From a candidate division WWE3 bacterium GW2011_GWC2_41_23 (GTDB lineage: Bacteria > Patescibacteriota > WWE3 > UBA101185 > UBA10185), in assembly GCA_000996895.1 (NCBI GenBank), contig LCBB01000012.1:1-48094 (forward strand): 48,094 nucleotides of DNA, in the 5' to 3' direction. Below are positions 16,737 through 23,292 of the stretch, piece after piece. Each line of letters begins with the position of its first letter. The first letter of the stretch is position 1. The notes beneath the pieces were generated by a model. It did no database searches. It saw nothing but the letters and a program-made list of their open reading frames with translations, and was not told the DNA's origin. The position numbers were made by a program, and so were the translations under genes.

Positions 16737-16789
16737 ATGCCTACGAGTCAAAATTTACCAACCTTTTTGCTTGCGACAGAGCCTGGTTT

Positions 16790-16833
16790 TAAAAAAGAAA
16801 AGGCGGCAAAAACTTTTTTAGGGTTTGCCGCCT
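16790..16833 (-). terminator. Rho-independent terminator overlapping the 3' end of the hypothetical gene
   Basis: On the minus strand AGGCGGCAAA...TTTGCCGCCT makes a perfect 10-bp stem followed by TTTTCTTTTTT. The stop codon of the upstream gene lies within the 13-nt loop, so the last codons double as the 5' arm. Confidence 0.85.
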
Positions 16834-17141
16834 AGGGTTGTGCCAAAGCGCTTTTTAAGTTCTTCAAACGTTTTGGCCTTATCTGAAGGAATATGCGTGG
16901 GGTTTCTCCTTGGTTTTGCAAGTTTCGTTTTAGAAAGAAACCCCCAGTTGGTGACAACTTCGTCGATTTTAAGTTTGTTCATCAACCTGGTCGGATTCCT
17001 ATTCGAAATGAAACCGTAGTCCATGTCGGTTAAGGAACCCGTGTCGACAGCTTTTGCTCCCCAGCGCAGTATCTTTTCGTAGGTTAAGTTAACCTCACTG
17101 CGGGTAGCCTGCCTACTTAGTCTGACCCACCACTTGTACAT
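16818..17141 (-). CDS. Hypothetical basic protein
   Basis: A 107-residue protein (from ATG 17141) rich in Lys and Arg, with KWWVRLSRQATRSEVNLTYEK near the start and an F/L/K-rich tail. No family recognised. The start is placed at 17141 because the upstream gene ends at 17113, giving a 29-bp overlap, and a purine-rich GGAGTAAG lies upstream; a longer form from 17189 is possible. Its stop codon sits in the terminator loop. It forms a two-gene unit with the next gene. Confidence 0.55.
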   Translation of the reverse strand: MYKWWVRLSRQATRSEVNLTYEKILRWGAKAVDTGSLTDMDYGFISNRNPTRLMNKLKIDEVVTNWGFLSKTKLAKPRRNPTHIPSDKAKTFEELKKRFGTTLGGKP

Positions 17142-17355
17142 CGAACTTACTCCATTTCCGTCCGCCGAGGCGGTACTTGGAACGTACAAGGCTCTGGAGA
17201 GCGTCGTACACCTCTTTCGGTTTTTGAATCTCCGAGATGGTCACGCGGCCATCGTCTTGCAGAGTAACGAGCGCACGTTTGTCCACAGACCAAACATAAC
17301 GCGCAAGTCTTTCTACCGTAGTAACAGACAAAGGTGGACCTTTCATTTCAATCAT
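17113..17355 (-). CDS. Small hypothetical protein
   Basis: An 80-residue protein with no membrane segment, beta-rich (VWSVDKRALVTLQDDGRVTIS) then helical (KEVYDALQSLVRSKYRLGG). Not recognised. A strong GGAGGAG Shine-Dalgarno precedes ATG 17355, and TAATAT at 17395-17400 on the minus strand is a plausible -10. It is the first gene of a two-gene operon ending at the terminator at 16790-16833. Confidence 0.6.
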   Translation of the reverse strand: MIEMKGPPLSVTTVERLARYVWSVDKRALVTLQDDGRVTISEIQKPKEVYDALQSLVRSKYRLGGRKWSKFDVQVVGQTK

Positions 17356-17424
17356 TTCTCCTCCTCTCTTCTATTTTTCCATTCTCGAACTCGAATATTA
17401 CACGATAAAGTGTGAAAATGAAAA

Positions 17425-18072
17425 TCAGCGGGTTTTTAACAGGGTTATACGGTATATTTGTCTTGGTTTACCGAAAGCTAGTTTTTTAGCCCAATTCGAG
17501 CCAATATTGGTGAGTTTCTCCTTAGGAAAAAGCTCGATCTTATCCAACTTTATTGTACCCGATACCCCCTCAAATGCCTTTATAATGACATTTTCAACAT
17601 ATCCTTGGGAAAGTTCTGGAAGCTCCAATCTGTCGGATTCAGAAGGTTCCGAATCGGGCGAATATCCCAGTATTATTTCCAGCTCCCCAAAAGGCTTTAA
17701 TAGCGCCGTTATCTTATTCATAGCCTCCTTAGCCGGATTCACGATTTGTCCCAAAAGCGACCCCCAGGGGAGAATGATGCTTACTTTATCAGCAATTTCC
17801 GTCATGGTAATTGGTAAGTTTTCTAGGGAAGATACCAAGAATACAGCGTTATTAAGTTTTTTCCTCACGGATTTCACGGAATATTCGCGAAGCTGCTTTT
17901 CTACCGGATCCACGCCGACAAATAGGGTACTTTGGTCGCGCAGGGCCGACTCATACACAAATCTTCCGTCCCCCGTACCTAGATCCACGTGTATTTTATT
18001 GTATTTGGCGGCCAATTCTCTTAGCTCTTCTACCGAAATATCAATTGTCTTATTACCTTTTACCCACTTCAT
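17425..18072 (-). CDS. Kam/NpmA-like 16S rRNA (adenine1408-N1)-methyltransferase
   Basis: A 215-residue class I SAM methyltransferase. SAM motif I is VDLGTGDGRFVYESA, the acidic loop is FVGVDP, and SVKSVRKKLNNAVFLVSSLENLP and VSIILPWGSLLGQIV match the characteristic blocks of Kam/NpmA m1A1408 enzymes (SxKxxRKPxKGGLxNxLFV and LPWGSLL). Those enzymes methylate A1408 in the decoding site and cause resistance to apramycin and other aminoglycosides. Whether this chromosomal homologue does so is inferred. Start 18072 (MKWVKGNKTID) is set by TATCAT six bases upstream and matches the family's opening. Divergent from truB, 22 bp apart. Confidence 0.8.
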   Translation of the reverse strand: MKWVKGNKTIDISVEELRELAAKYNKIHVDLGTGDGRFVYESALRDQSTLFVGVDPVEKQLREYSVKSVRKKLNNAVFLVSSLENLPITMTEIADKVSIILPWGSLLGQIVNPAKEAMNKITALLKPFGELEIILGYSPDSEPSESDRLELPELSQGYVENVIIKAFEGVSGTIKLDKIELFPKEKLTNIGSNWAKKLAFGKPRQIYRITLLKTR

Positions 18073-18084
18073 GCGGTAATGATA
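18073..18084 (-). promoter_or_regulatory. -10 TATCAT abutting the Kam-like gene, overlapping the truB -10
   Basis: Minus-strand TATCAT (18079-18084), six bases, then ATG at 18072. It shares two base pairs with the truB hexamer on the other strand. Confidence 0.55.
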
Positions 18085-18094
18085 GAATAAGGCC
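18080..18094 (+). promoter_or_regulatory. Extended -10 abutting truB
   Basis: TG-A-TAGAAT (hexamer 18083-18088), six bases, then GTG 18095. The divergent gene's -10 overlaps it, so the two promoters probably compete for polymerase. Confidence 0.6.
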
Positions 18095-18904
18095 GTGTAT
18101 AAAGCAAAAGATAACATTTTAGCCGTCTGGCAGCCTGTCGGAGTATCGACAAACCGCCTTTCCCAGATAGTGGGCGAGCGGTACGGTACACTTTCAAGTC
18201 ACACCGGTACTTTAGATCCTATGGCTGAGGGGGTGGTAATAATTTTATTAGGGGACACCCGTCTTAAAAAGTATGAATATGCGCATTGGCACAAAGTTTA
18301 CGAGTTTGAAATTATTTTCGGTATCTCGACGGATTCTTTTGACGCGATGGGTTTTATTAACAATCAGAATAAAAAAGTTCCTTCCAAAAAAGAGGTTCAG
18401 AAAACCTTGCAGGATTTTATTGGTTCCTATTCCCAACACGTGCCGATGTATTCAGCGGTAAAAGTAAAAGGAAAAAAACTTTTCGAAAGAGCGCACGCCG
18501 GGGAGGTTTTGGAAAGCACACCTGTGAAAAAAGGAGAGATTTTCGAGCTACGTTTAAAGAGATTCAGCGAAGTTTCTTTTAAAAGCTGCGCCAAAAATAT
18601 TTTAAAAAGGATTAGTCTGGTCAAAGGAGATTTTAGGCAGGAGCTGCTAATTTCGCAATGGCAAAAATTTATTGGTAAAGACAAAAAAGTTATTAAAGCA
18701 AAATTCGAGGTAGAGATGTCGAAGGGACTATACGTCCGTTCTCTTTCTCAGGATATTTGCAAAAAGCTCGGTTGCTTAGGATTTACTTATTCAATAATAA
18801 GAACCAGAAATGGAATTTATGGTAAGCAGGAGTCCGTAACCCCGGAAAAGCTATTTGGCTCCCGGCACAATTTCGACAACTTTGTTTCTGGAATTAAATC
18901 CTGA
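18095..18904 (+). CDS. truB: tRNA pseudouridine(55) synthase TruB
   Basis: A 269-residue protein. The catalytic-Asp motif is SSHTGTLDPMAEGVVIILLG, with Asp in TLDP as nucleophile; ARG-equivalent and C-terminal KGLYVRSLSQDICKKLG motifs are present. It makes Psi55 in the T-loop of elongator tRNAs. Compared with typical TruB it has an internal Lys-rich insertion (about 175-205) and lacks a recognisable C-terminal PUA domain, as in short TruB forms. GTG 18095 is set by the extended -10 six bases upstream. The 3' end overlaps the convergent DUF167 gene by 54 bp. Confidence 0.92.
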   Translation: MYKAKDNILAVWQPVGVSTNRLSQIVGERYGTLSSHTGTLDPMAEGVVIILLGDTRLKKYEYAHWHKVYEFEIIFGISTDSFDAMGFINNQNKKVPSKKEVQKTLQDFIGSYSQHVPMYSAVKVKGKKLFERAHAGEVLESTPVKKGEIFELRLKRFSEVSFKSCAKNILKRISLVKGDFRQELLISQWQKFIGKDKKVIKAKFEVEMSKGLYVRSLSQDICKKLGCLGFTYSIIRTRNGIYGKQESVTPEKLFGSRHNFDNFVSGIKS

Positions 18905-19078
18905 AACGATGCTTATCCTGTTTTTAGCGATACCGAAATAATCGGACAGTGCGTCAACCAACTCGTTATTTGCTTCGTTTTCCTTTGCCGGTGCTTTTAC
19001 CGAAATTCTGAAAATTCCATTAGATTGTTCAATATTTGGTTCTTTAGCCCCCGGCTTTAAAAGTACATGGATTCTCAT
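18851..19078 (-). CDS. DUF167/YggU family protein
   Basis: A 75-residue protein matching DUF167 along its length: MRIHVLLKPGAKEP, RISVKAPAKENEANNELVDALSDYFGI and the KxxVxIVxGxxSRxKxVEI pattern (NRISIVSGFNSRNKVVEI). The family is small, widespread and of unknown function. Its 3' end overlaps truB in antisense. Its -10 (TATCAT at 19089-19094, 10 nt from ATG) overlaps the opposite promoter of the downstream coiled-coil gene, repeating the overlapping-promoter design at truB. Confidence 0.88.
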   Translation of the reverse strand: MRIHVLLKPGAKEPNIEQSNGIFRISVKAPAKENEANNELVDALSDYFGIAKNRISIVSGFNSRNKVVEIVPGAK

Positions 19079-19089
19079 ACGTCTATTTA

Positions 19090-19098
19090 TGATAATAT
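19090..19098 (+). promoter_or_regulatory. Extended -10 for the coiled-coil gene
   Basis: TG-A-TAATAT (hexamer 19093-19098) precedes a leader of about 30 nt that carries AGGAGGAA. It overlaps the minus-strand TATCAT of the DUF167 gene. Confidence 0.45.
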
Positions 19099-19133
19099 AT
19101 TTTGGCGATAATTTTAATTACCAGGAGGAATTT

Positions 19134-19467
19134 ATGAATTTAGACATATTTACAGGAAGAGTTGAACGGAGTAAGGGCTGCATACCAGGAGTCTCTCGAA
19201 AATGACCCCGCTTACCAGGAATTACAGGAAGAAGTAGCCAAATTTAGAGAAAACTCTAAAGATAAAAAAGTACAGGTAACCTCAAACCAGACGATGAAAG
19301 CTATGGCCGACCAGATGAAAGAGCTCAAGACCGAAATTAGTGAAAATAAGGACATCCTTGGTCAGGAGTTGGCGGACTACTACAAAGAGAGTGGTTCGAT
19401 GGAGATTACCGATGAAGACGGGAATGTGAAGAGAATAGTATTTTCGGTAAAACTTGTAAACGGGTAA
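19134..19467 (+). pseudogene. Coiled-coil protein gene with an apparent 1-nt frameshift near its 5' end
   Basis: A very strong ribosome site (AGGAGGAA) precedes ATG 19134, but that frame stops after 23 codons. The long frame, shifted by one base, runs to 19467 and encodes about 105 residues of charged helical protein (AAYQESLENDPAYQELQEEV...). Inserting a single base near 19152-19156 would join MNLDIFT to QEELNGVRAAYQES and give a smooth protein of about 111 residues. The cause may be a sequencing or assembly error, a real inactivating indel, or recoding; no slippery heptamer is evident. The C-terminus (SMEITDEDGNVKRIVFSVKL) is beta-rich. Family not recognised. Confidence 0.7.
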
Positions 19468-19523
19468 TACCGGCTGGCAAAGCCTATTGCCAAACCGTCC
19501 TTTTATGAGAGAATATCAATGTT

Positions 19524-19607
19524 ATGAGTATAAGAAAAAAGAAAAAAGACGCACAAAAAAATAAAATGATCCGAAAACACAGAAAGAAGTTCCGAAGAGT
19601 CAGTTAA
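19524..19607 (+). CDS. 27-residue bS22/mS38-like (COX24/DUF1713) basic mini-protein
   Basis: ATG 19524 opens a 27-codon frame ending TAA 19605-19607. The peptide is extremely basic (KKKK, then NKMIRKHRKKFRRV). The KMxKHRxKK pattern is that of the AURKAIP1/COX24 domain (mitochondrial mS38) and actinobacterial bS22, small proteins at the 30S decoding side. Very short annotated COX24-domain proteins are common in bacteria and easily missed. The gene stops one base before the end of convergent uppS. There is no strong Shine-Dalgarno; GAGAG lies 14 nt upstream. The assignment is by motif only. Confidence 0.62.
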   Translation: MSIRKKKKDAQKNKMIRKHRKKFRRVS

Positions 19608-20384
19608 TCACTTTTTTATTGTATTTCCGCCAAATCTTCTATCCCTGGTATTGAAATCCTGTATCGCTTTCATTAACTCATTTTCATCAAAATCGGGCAT
19701 ATGAACGTTGGCGAAGTAAAGCTCGCTGTACGCAGCCTGCCAGGGCAAAAAGCCACTTAAACGTTTTTCCCCCGAGGTTCTAATTAAAAGGTCGGGGTAT
19801 GGGTAAAGTTGTTCTTTAGTGTCGAAGTAGTTTTTCAAAAGATAAAGAGGGTATTTATCGGCGTATTTGGCTGTAACGTTCTTAAGATCTTCTGTTTTAA
19901 CCACGCCCGCTTCGATGTCTTTAACCACTTCTTCTACTACTCTTAAAATCTCATCCTGACCGCCGTAATCTATAGCCATATTAAGATCATAGTTGGTGTA
20001 ATTCTTGGTCTCTTCTTCAGCCTGAATAATCCTATTTCTCAGCGCTTCCGGCATTCTGTCTTTTCTCCCAAGGTGATAGATTCTGACCCCATATTTGTGG
20101 GCGTCATTAATATTGTCTGAGATGTAACTTTCAAAGATTTTCATTAAGTAGGACACCTCTTCGTCCGAGCGGTTCCAGTTCTCGGTTGAAAACCCCCAAA
20201 ACGTTAGTGTGTGTACACCAAGTTCCCTGGATACGTGCATGATGTTCTTAACGGCCTCAAAACCTCTCCTGTGACCTTCAAACGCGGGTAAGCCGTGTTC
20301 TTTAGCCCATCTACGGTTGCCATCAGGAATTATAGCTATGTGGTTTGGAATATTAAGTTGTTGGACGGTCTCTTCTTTGTTCAT
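19608..20384 (-). CDS. uppS: Isoprenyl transferase (undecaprenyl diphosphate synthase)
   Basis: A 258-residue cis-prenyltransferase that makes the polyprenyl diphosphate carrier for peptidoglycan and glycan export. The signature HIAIIPDGNRRWAKEHGLPAFEGHRRGFEA carries the catalytic Asp and Arg residues; FWGFSTENWNRSDEEV and the C-terminal DLLIRTSGEKRLSGFLPWQAAYSELYF follow. It supplies lipid carriers for the GT2 and GT39 enzymes upstream in the window. A likely -10 (TAAAAT/TATAGT) lies about 30 nt before the start. Confidence 0.95.
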   Translation of the reverse strand: MNKEETVQQLNIPNHIAIIPDGNRRWAKEHGLPAFEGHRRGFEAVKNIMHVSRELGVHTLTFWGFSTENWNRSDEEVSYLMKIFESYISDNINDAHKYGVRIYHLGRKDRMPEALRNRIIQAEEETKNYTNYDLNMAIDYGGQDEILRVVEEVVKDIEAGVVKTEDLKNVTAKYADKYPLYLLKNYFDTKEQLYPYPDLLIRTSGEKRLSGFLPWQAAYSELYFANVHMPDFDENELMKAIQDFNTRDRRFGGNTIKK

Positions 20385-20419
20385 ACTTGTTCAAAAATTG
20401 CCGTAACCCGTCCATTTTA

Positions 20420-20902
20420 CTATAACAGCGATTGTATGTCCCGCAGAACCTCACCGGCGTGCTCGGCGGGCTTTACGTTTTCGTATATTTTGGCTATTTT
20501 GCCGTCCGGGCTAATTAGGAAAGAAGTCCGGCGCGTTCCAAAAAAACTTTTCCCCATAAAGCTTTTCATTGCCCAAACACCGTATTCTTCAACAACTTTT
20601 TTGTCAGAGTCTGAAAGAAGCGTAAACGGCAGCGAGTGTTTTTCCCCGAACTTTTTATGGCTTTCTATTGAATCGGTGCTAACTCCAACTACTTCGGCTC
20701 CGGTCTTTTTAAATTCTCCCCAAGCGTCTCTTATGACGCAGGCTTCCGTGGTGCAGCCGGGCGTATTGTCTTTCGGGTAAAAATAAATCAGTAACCATTT
20801 ACCTAAATATTCTTCTGACGTTCTTACTTTTCCGTTTTGGTCGGGGAGCGAGAACGCGGGAGCCAAATCGCCCACACCTATCTTTTTATTTTCTTGAGTC
20901 AT
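20420..20902 (-). CDS. bcp: Thioredoxin-dependent peroxiredoxin (BCP/PrxQ family)
   Basis: A 160-residue peroxiredoxin. The peroxidatic motif is YPKDNTPGCTTEACVIRD, with the peroxidatic Cys followed five residues later by the resolving Cys as in the PrxQ alpha subclass. GVSTDSIESHKKFGEKHSLPF and RTSFLISPDGKI complete the family. It reduces hydroperoxides using thioredoxin. ATG 20902 is preceded closely by TATACA, but the distance (4 nt) is too short to argue a leaderless start. Confidence 0.94.
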   Translation of the reverse strand: MTQENKKIGVGDLAPAFSLPDQNGKVRTSEEYLGKWLLIYFYPKDNTPGCTTEACVIRDAWGEFKKTGAEVVGVSTDSIESHKKFGEKHSLPFTLLSDSDKKVVEEYGVWAMKSFMGKSFFGTRRTSFLISPDGKIAKIYENVKPAEHAGEVLRDIQSLL

Positions 20903-20923
20903 ATTTTGTATACCGGCTAAATA

Positions 20924-21289
20924 CTAAAGATTCAGGTCGTCCAGGTCAGTGTCTTTGATGAGTGTGTCCATTTCATCGATGTTTATTTTGTCAATTTCTT
21001 CGATTTGTTCCTCAGTGGTTTTTTCTTCTACAACTTCCTCTTTCTTTACCTCTTCTGTTACTTGTTCTCCCTGTATTTGCTGAGCGGGTGTCTTTCCCTT
21101 TATGACTGTTTGGTATATAAACAAGCCTATGGCAGCCAATATTACCAGGAATCCGATAACCAAAAACACTTTCAATCCCTTACCCGTACTATATTTATTT
21201 AGTTCTTCCTCAACCGGTTTTGGTGTGTTCCAATCGGGCATTTGTTCTGTCTGCGGCTGTTCTATAGGTGTATTAGTTTGTTCTTCCAT
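20924..21289 (-). CDS. Hypothetical single-span membrane protein with acidic tail
   Basis: A 121-residue protein: Gln/Pro/Thr-rich N-terminus, one membrane helix (about 40-62), then a Glu/Lys-rich segment ending in an Asp-rich tail (DTDLDDLNL). No family recognised. AAGGAGGAAAAA before ATG 21289 is a strong ribosome site. It follows the next gene by 20 bp in an apparent two-gene operon driven by the leaderless promoter at 21964-21975. Confidence 0.75.
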   Translation of the reverse strand: MEEQTNTPIEQPQTEQMPDWNTPKPVEEELNKYSTGKGLKVFLVIGFLVILAAIGLFIYQTVIKGKTPAQQIQGEQVTEEVKKEEVVEEKTTEEQIEEIDKINIDEMDTLIKDTDLDDLNL

Positions 21290-21309
21290 ATTTTTCCTCC
21301 TTAATTAAA

Positions 21310-21963
21310 TTATTCCTGCTCCTCTTCGGGCTCATCTTCTGTTTCTTTTTCCTGTTGCTGGTTAAGCTTTTCTGTTCTTATTTGTTCTCTCATTGCCGCT
21401 AAATCGGGTTTTATATCCGTAAGGTAAAATTCTTTAATCGCCACAATGCTTAAATGAGTTGCGTTCAAATCCGCTCTGGCGTCTTTTAGAGCTTGCACAA
21501 AATCGATGTCCGAGGCTTCACAGGAAGCTCCTTTTAACGCGTCGAGTTTGGCCAAATAGTTTGCGTAGTTGGTGTTCAGCTCGCTGACAAGTTCACCAAG
21601 TCTAACAACATCTGCTTCCAGGGCGGCGATATTATCTCCGGTATAGCCATCTTCTTTCAATTTACTTATAAGGTTTTCGAGTTTGTTTCCGAGACCGAGG
21701 TATACACCCTGATGTCTTTTCTCCAGGTTTTTGTATTGGGCTATTTTTTCCGTAATCCGCTGAGTAGCAAGTTCGCATCTTCTTTCCTGATTTTCAGCCC
21801 TGTTTAGTTGCGCACGCGGGGCATCCAATTTGGGAAGGTTTTCATCCTGAAGATTTTTACCTTCGCTGGCGGGAAGTACATTTTGAGTTGCGGAGGTAAA
21901 TATAAGGGGCAAAACAAATACTAAAGGAATAACAAGTAACTTTGTGAAATTATTGATTTTCAT
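21310..21963 (-). CDS. Exported coiled-coil hypothetical protein
   Basis: A 217-residue protein with a signal peptide (about 1-26), then an almost entirely helical body and an acidic Glu-rich tail. Two Cys (RRCELA, ASCEAS) could pair outside the membrane. The general layout resembles the Gln-rich exported protein at 29697-30395. No family recognised. The start is fixed by TATAAT exactly 6 nt upstream. Confidence 0.75.
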   Translation of the reverse strand: MKINNFTKLLVIPLVFVLPLIFTSATQNVLPASEGKNLQDENLPKLDAPRAQLNRAENQERRCELATQRITEKIAQYKNLEKRHQGVYLGLGNKLENLISKLKEDGYTGDNIAALEADVVRLGELVSELNTNYANYLAKLDALKGASCEASDIDFVQALKDARADLNATHLSIVAIKEFYLTDIKPDLAAMREQIRTEKLNQQQEKETEDEPEEEQE

Positions 21964-21975
21964 AGGGTTATTATA
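21964..21975 (-). promoter_or_regulatory. -10 TATAAT 6 nt before the exported coiled-coil gene
   Basis: Minus-strand TATAAT (21970-21975), six bases (AACCCT), then ATG 21963. TTGCAA 18 bp upstream is a fair -35. Confidence 0.65.
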
Positions 21976-22555
21976 TGGATAGTTTGGTCAGTTTTGCAAA
22001 CTCGGAAGCCGTCATAAATTCGGGTGTGGGGTGGTCAATGTAGTTCGGATTTGGTTCGATGTCTGCGGTTCCATCATTTTTTACCAAATAAAATGCCATT
22101 CCGTGAAGATCTTCTATTTCTTCGTAATCCGCGGGGGTGTGACCGTGTGTCCAATTGTCGAGAGTAATCAAAGGGTCGTTGCCTATATTACTTAAAGAAT
22201 GCCCCCACTCCTGTGTTATAACCGTTTTGTCACCGGGCAGTATGCTGACAATGATAAACCTATCAACTTTATTAGGAACCCACGAACCATCTTCAAAATG
22301 CTTCTTTTGTAAAAGGAGTATTCCTTTTCCGTTAACTACACGGTAAGTTTCTTCGTGAGGATCGTTATGATAGTGGCCGAACGTTTTAACAAACTCCTGT
22401 CCATATGTTCCGGGCGACAGAATAGTCATGTTTTCCCACTGATTTCCCTGAGTTATGCCGGAGAATACCCAATAAGCGAAGTCCGGCCCTTTTTCTTCGG
22501 GACTTAGCAATACGGGGGCCAGCTCTTCTTTTGTCCTTACGGTTTTTATTTGCAC
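21971..22555 (-). CDS. Cupin-type glucose-6-phosphate isomerase
   Basis: A 194-residue cupin-fold phosphoglucose isomerase, the metal-dependent type first known from Archaea. The metal motif is KTFGHYHNDPHEETYRVVNGKG (two His and Glu), and the second cupin motif is VITQEWGHSLSNIGNDPL with the third His. It interconverts glucose-6-P and fructose-6-P and may replace the larger bacterial enzyme. The start is GTG 22555, nine bases after the SurA-like gene's stop and without a Shine-Dalgarno, which suggests translational coupling. The gene contains the promoter of the next transcription unit near its 3' end. Confidence 0.88.
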   Translation of the reverse strand: MQIKTVRTKEELAPVLLSPEEKGPDFAYWVFSGITQGNQWENMTILSPGTYGQEFVKTFGHYHNDPHEETYRVVNGKGILLLQKKHFEDGSWVPNKVDRFIIVSILPGDKTVITQEWGHSLSNIGNDPLITLDNWTHGHTPADYEEIEDLHGMAFYLVKNDGTADIEPNPNYIDHPTPEFMTASEFAKLTKLSI

Positions 22556-22564
22556 GGGCAGCAG

Positions 22565-23257
22565 TTAGTACTTAACCAGAACATTAACATTTCCGGTTGT
22601 TTTTAATTCATCGATGTAGCTTCCGTACATTTGACTCATTTTGTTTTGTTGCAGACTTTCTTTGACTAAGGAGCGTCCTTGAGGGTCATCGGCAATCTCC
22701 GGAAAGCTTTCTTTATTTTCTTCAATATATGCCGTTATTTCTTCTTCCGTTACCGTGACTTTATCCTGTAACAATTTTTCTATCAAAGCTATATGTTTAA
22801 CCTGATCCCGAAATTCGGTTTGTGACATCCCGTTCTGTGCGAGAAATTGATCCATAGTTTGTCCGCTTTGAACAATCCCGTCTTCTATTGACTTTATCTT
22901 TAAGTTAATTTCATCTTCGGAAATAACGATGTTTTTGGATACAGCTTCATTAGCGATTAACCTTTTTTCTATTAGATTGTTTAAAGCTTGTTCACCGAGT
23001 TGGGTTTCAAGGACTTTAGTGACTTCCCATCTGAATATGGGTTTTCCTTGAACTGTTGCTGCTATAAAAAGGGATTTATAGTTGTAAATAAGGGCACCGA
23101 GACCAAGAACCAGAAGAGCTATAACGAGCCCCTTATTTTTCTTTAATTCCTGCCCTATAAAATTTGATGCCTCTTTGAACTTTACCGGCTCTGTGTTTCC
23201 GGACTTTACGAGTACTTTTTCCTCTTCATGACTTTGTATTTTTTCTTTTTTATCCAT
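22565..23257 (-). CDS. Membrane-anchored SurA N-terminal-domain foldase-like protein
   Basis: A 230-residue protein: cytoplasmic N-terminus, membrane helix (about 44-66), then a helical SurA_N/PrsA-like chaperone domain (ETQLGEQALNNLIEKRLIANEAVSKNIVISEDEINLKI...). No parvulin PPIase domain follows, so it is a chaperone-only form. Start 23257 (MDKKEKIQ) is set by TGT-TATACT six bases upstream; a longer reading from 23344 would run through that promoter and overlap tspO. It probably helps fold exported proteins. Confidence 0.82.
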   Translation of the reverse strand: MDKKEKIQSHEEEKVLVKSGNTEPVKFKEASNFIGQELKKNKGLVIALLVLGLGALIYNYKSLFIAATVQGKPIFRWEVTKVLETQLGEQALNNLIEKRLIANEAVSKNIVISEDEINLKIKSIEDGIVQSGQTMDQFLAQNGMSQTEFRDQVKHIALIEKLLQDKVTVTEEEITAYIEENKESFPEIADDPQGRSLVKESLQQNKMSQMYGSYIDELKTTGNVNVLVKY

Positions 23258-23272
23258 TGCGAAAGTATAACA
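23258..23272 (-). promoter_or_regulatory. Extended -10 abutting the SurA-like gene
   Basis: Minus-strand TG-T-TATACT (hexamer 23264-23269), six bases (TTCGCA), then ATG 23257. Confidence 0.65.
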
Positions 23273-23292
23273 CAAAAATATGTGCTTATAGT

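Noticed and set aside
17507-18079. 190-residue plus-strand frame opposite the Kam-like gene
   Set aside because: Ser/Thr-rich shadow of the methyltransferase whose motifs are unambiguous on the minus strand.
19134-19164. Programmed frameshift as explanation for the broken coiled-coil gene
   Set aside because: No slippery heptamer with downstream pseudoknot is evident; a single-base indel or sequencing error is simpler.
20295-20780. 161-residue plus-strand frame opposite uppS and the peroxiredoxin
   Set aside because: Spans two well-identified minus-strand genes and their gap; no motif of its own.
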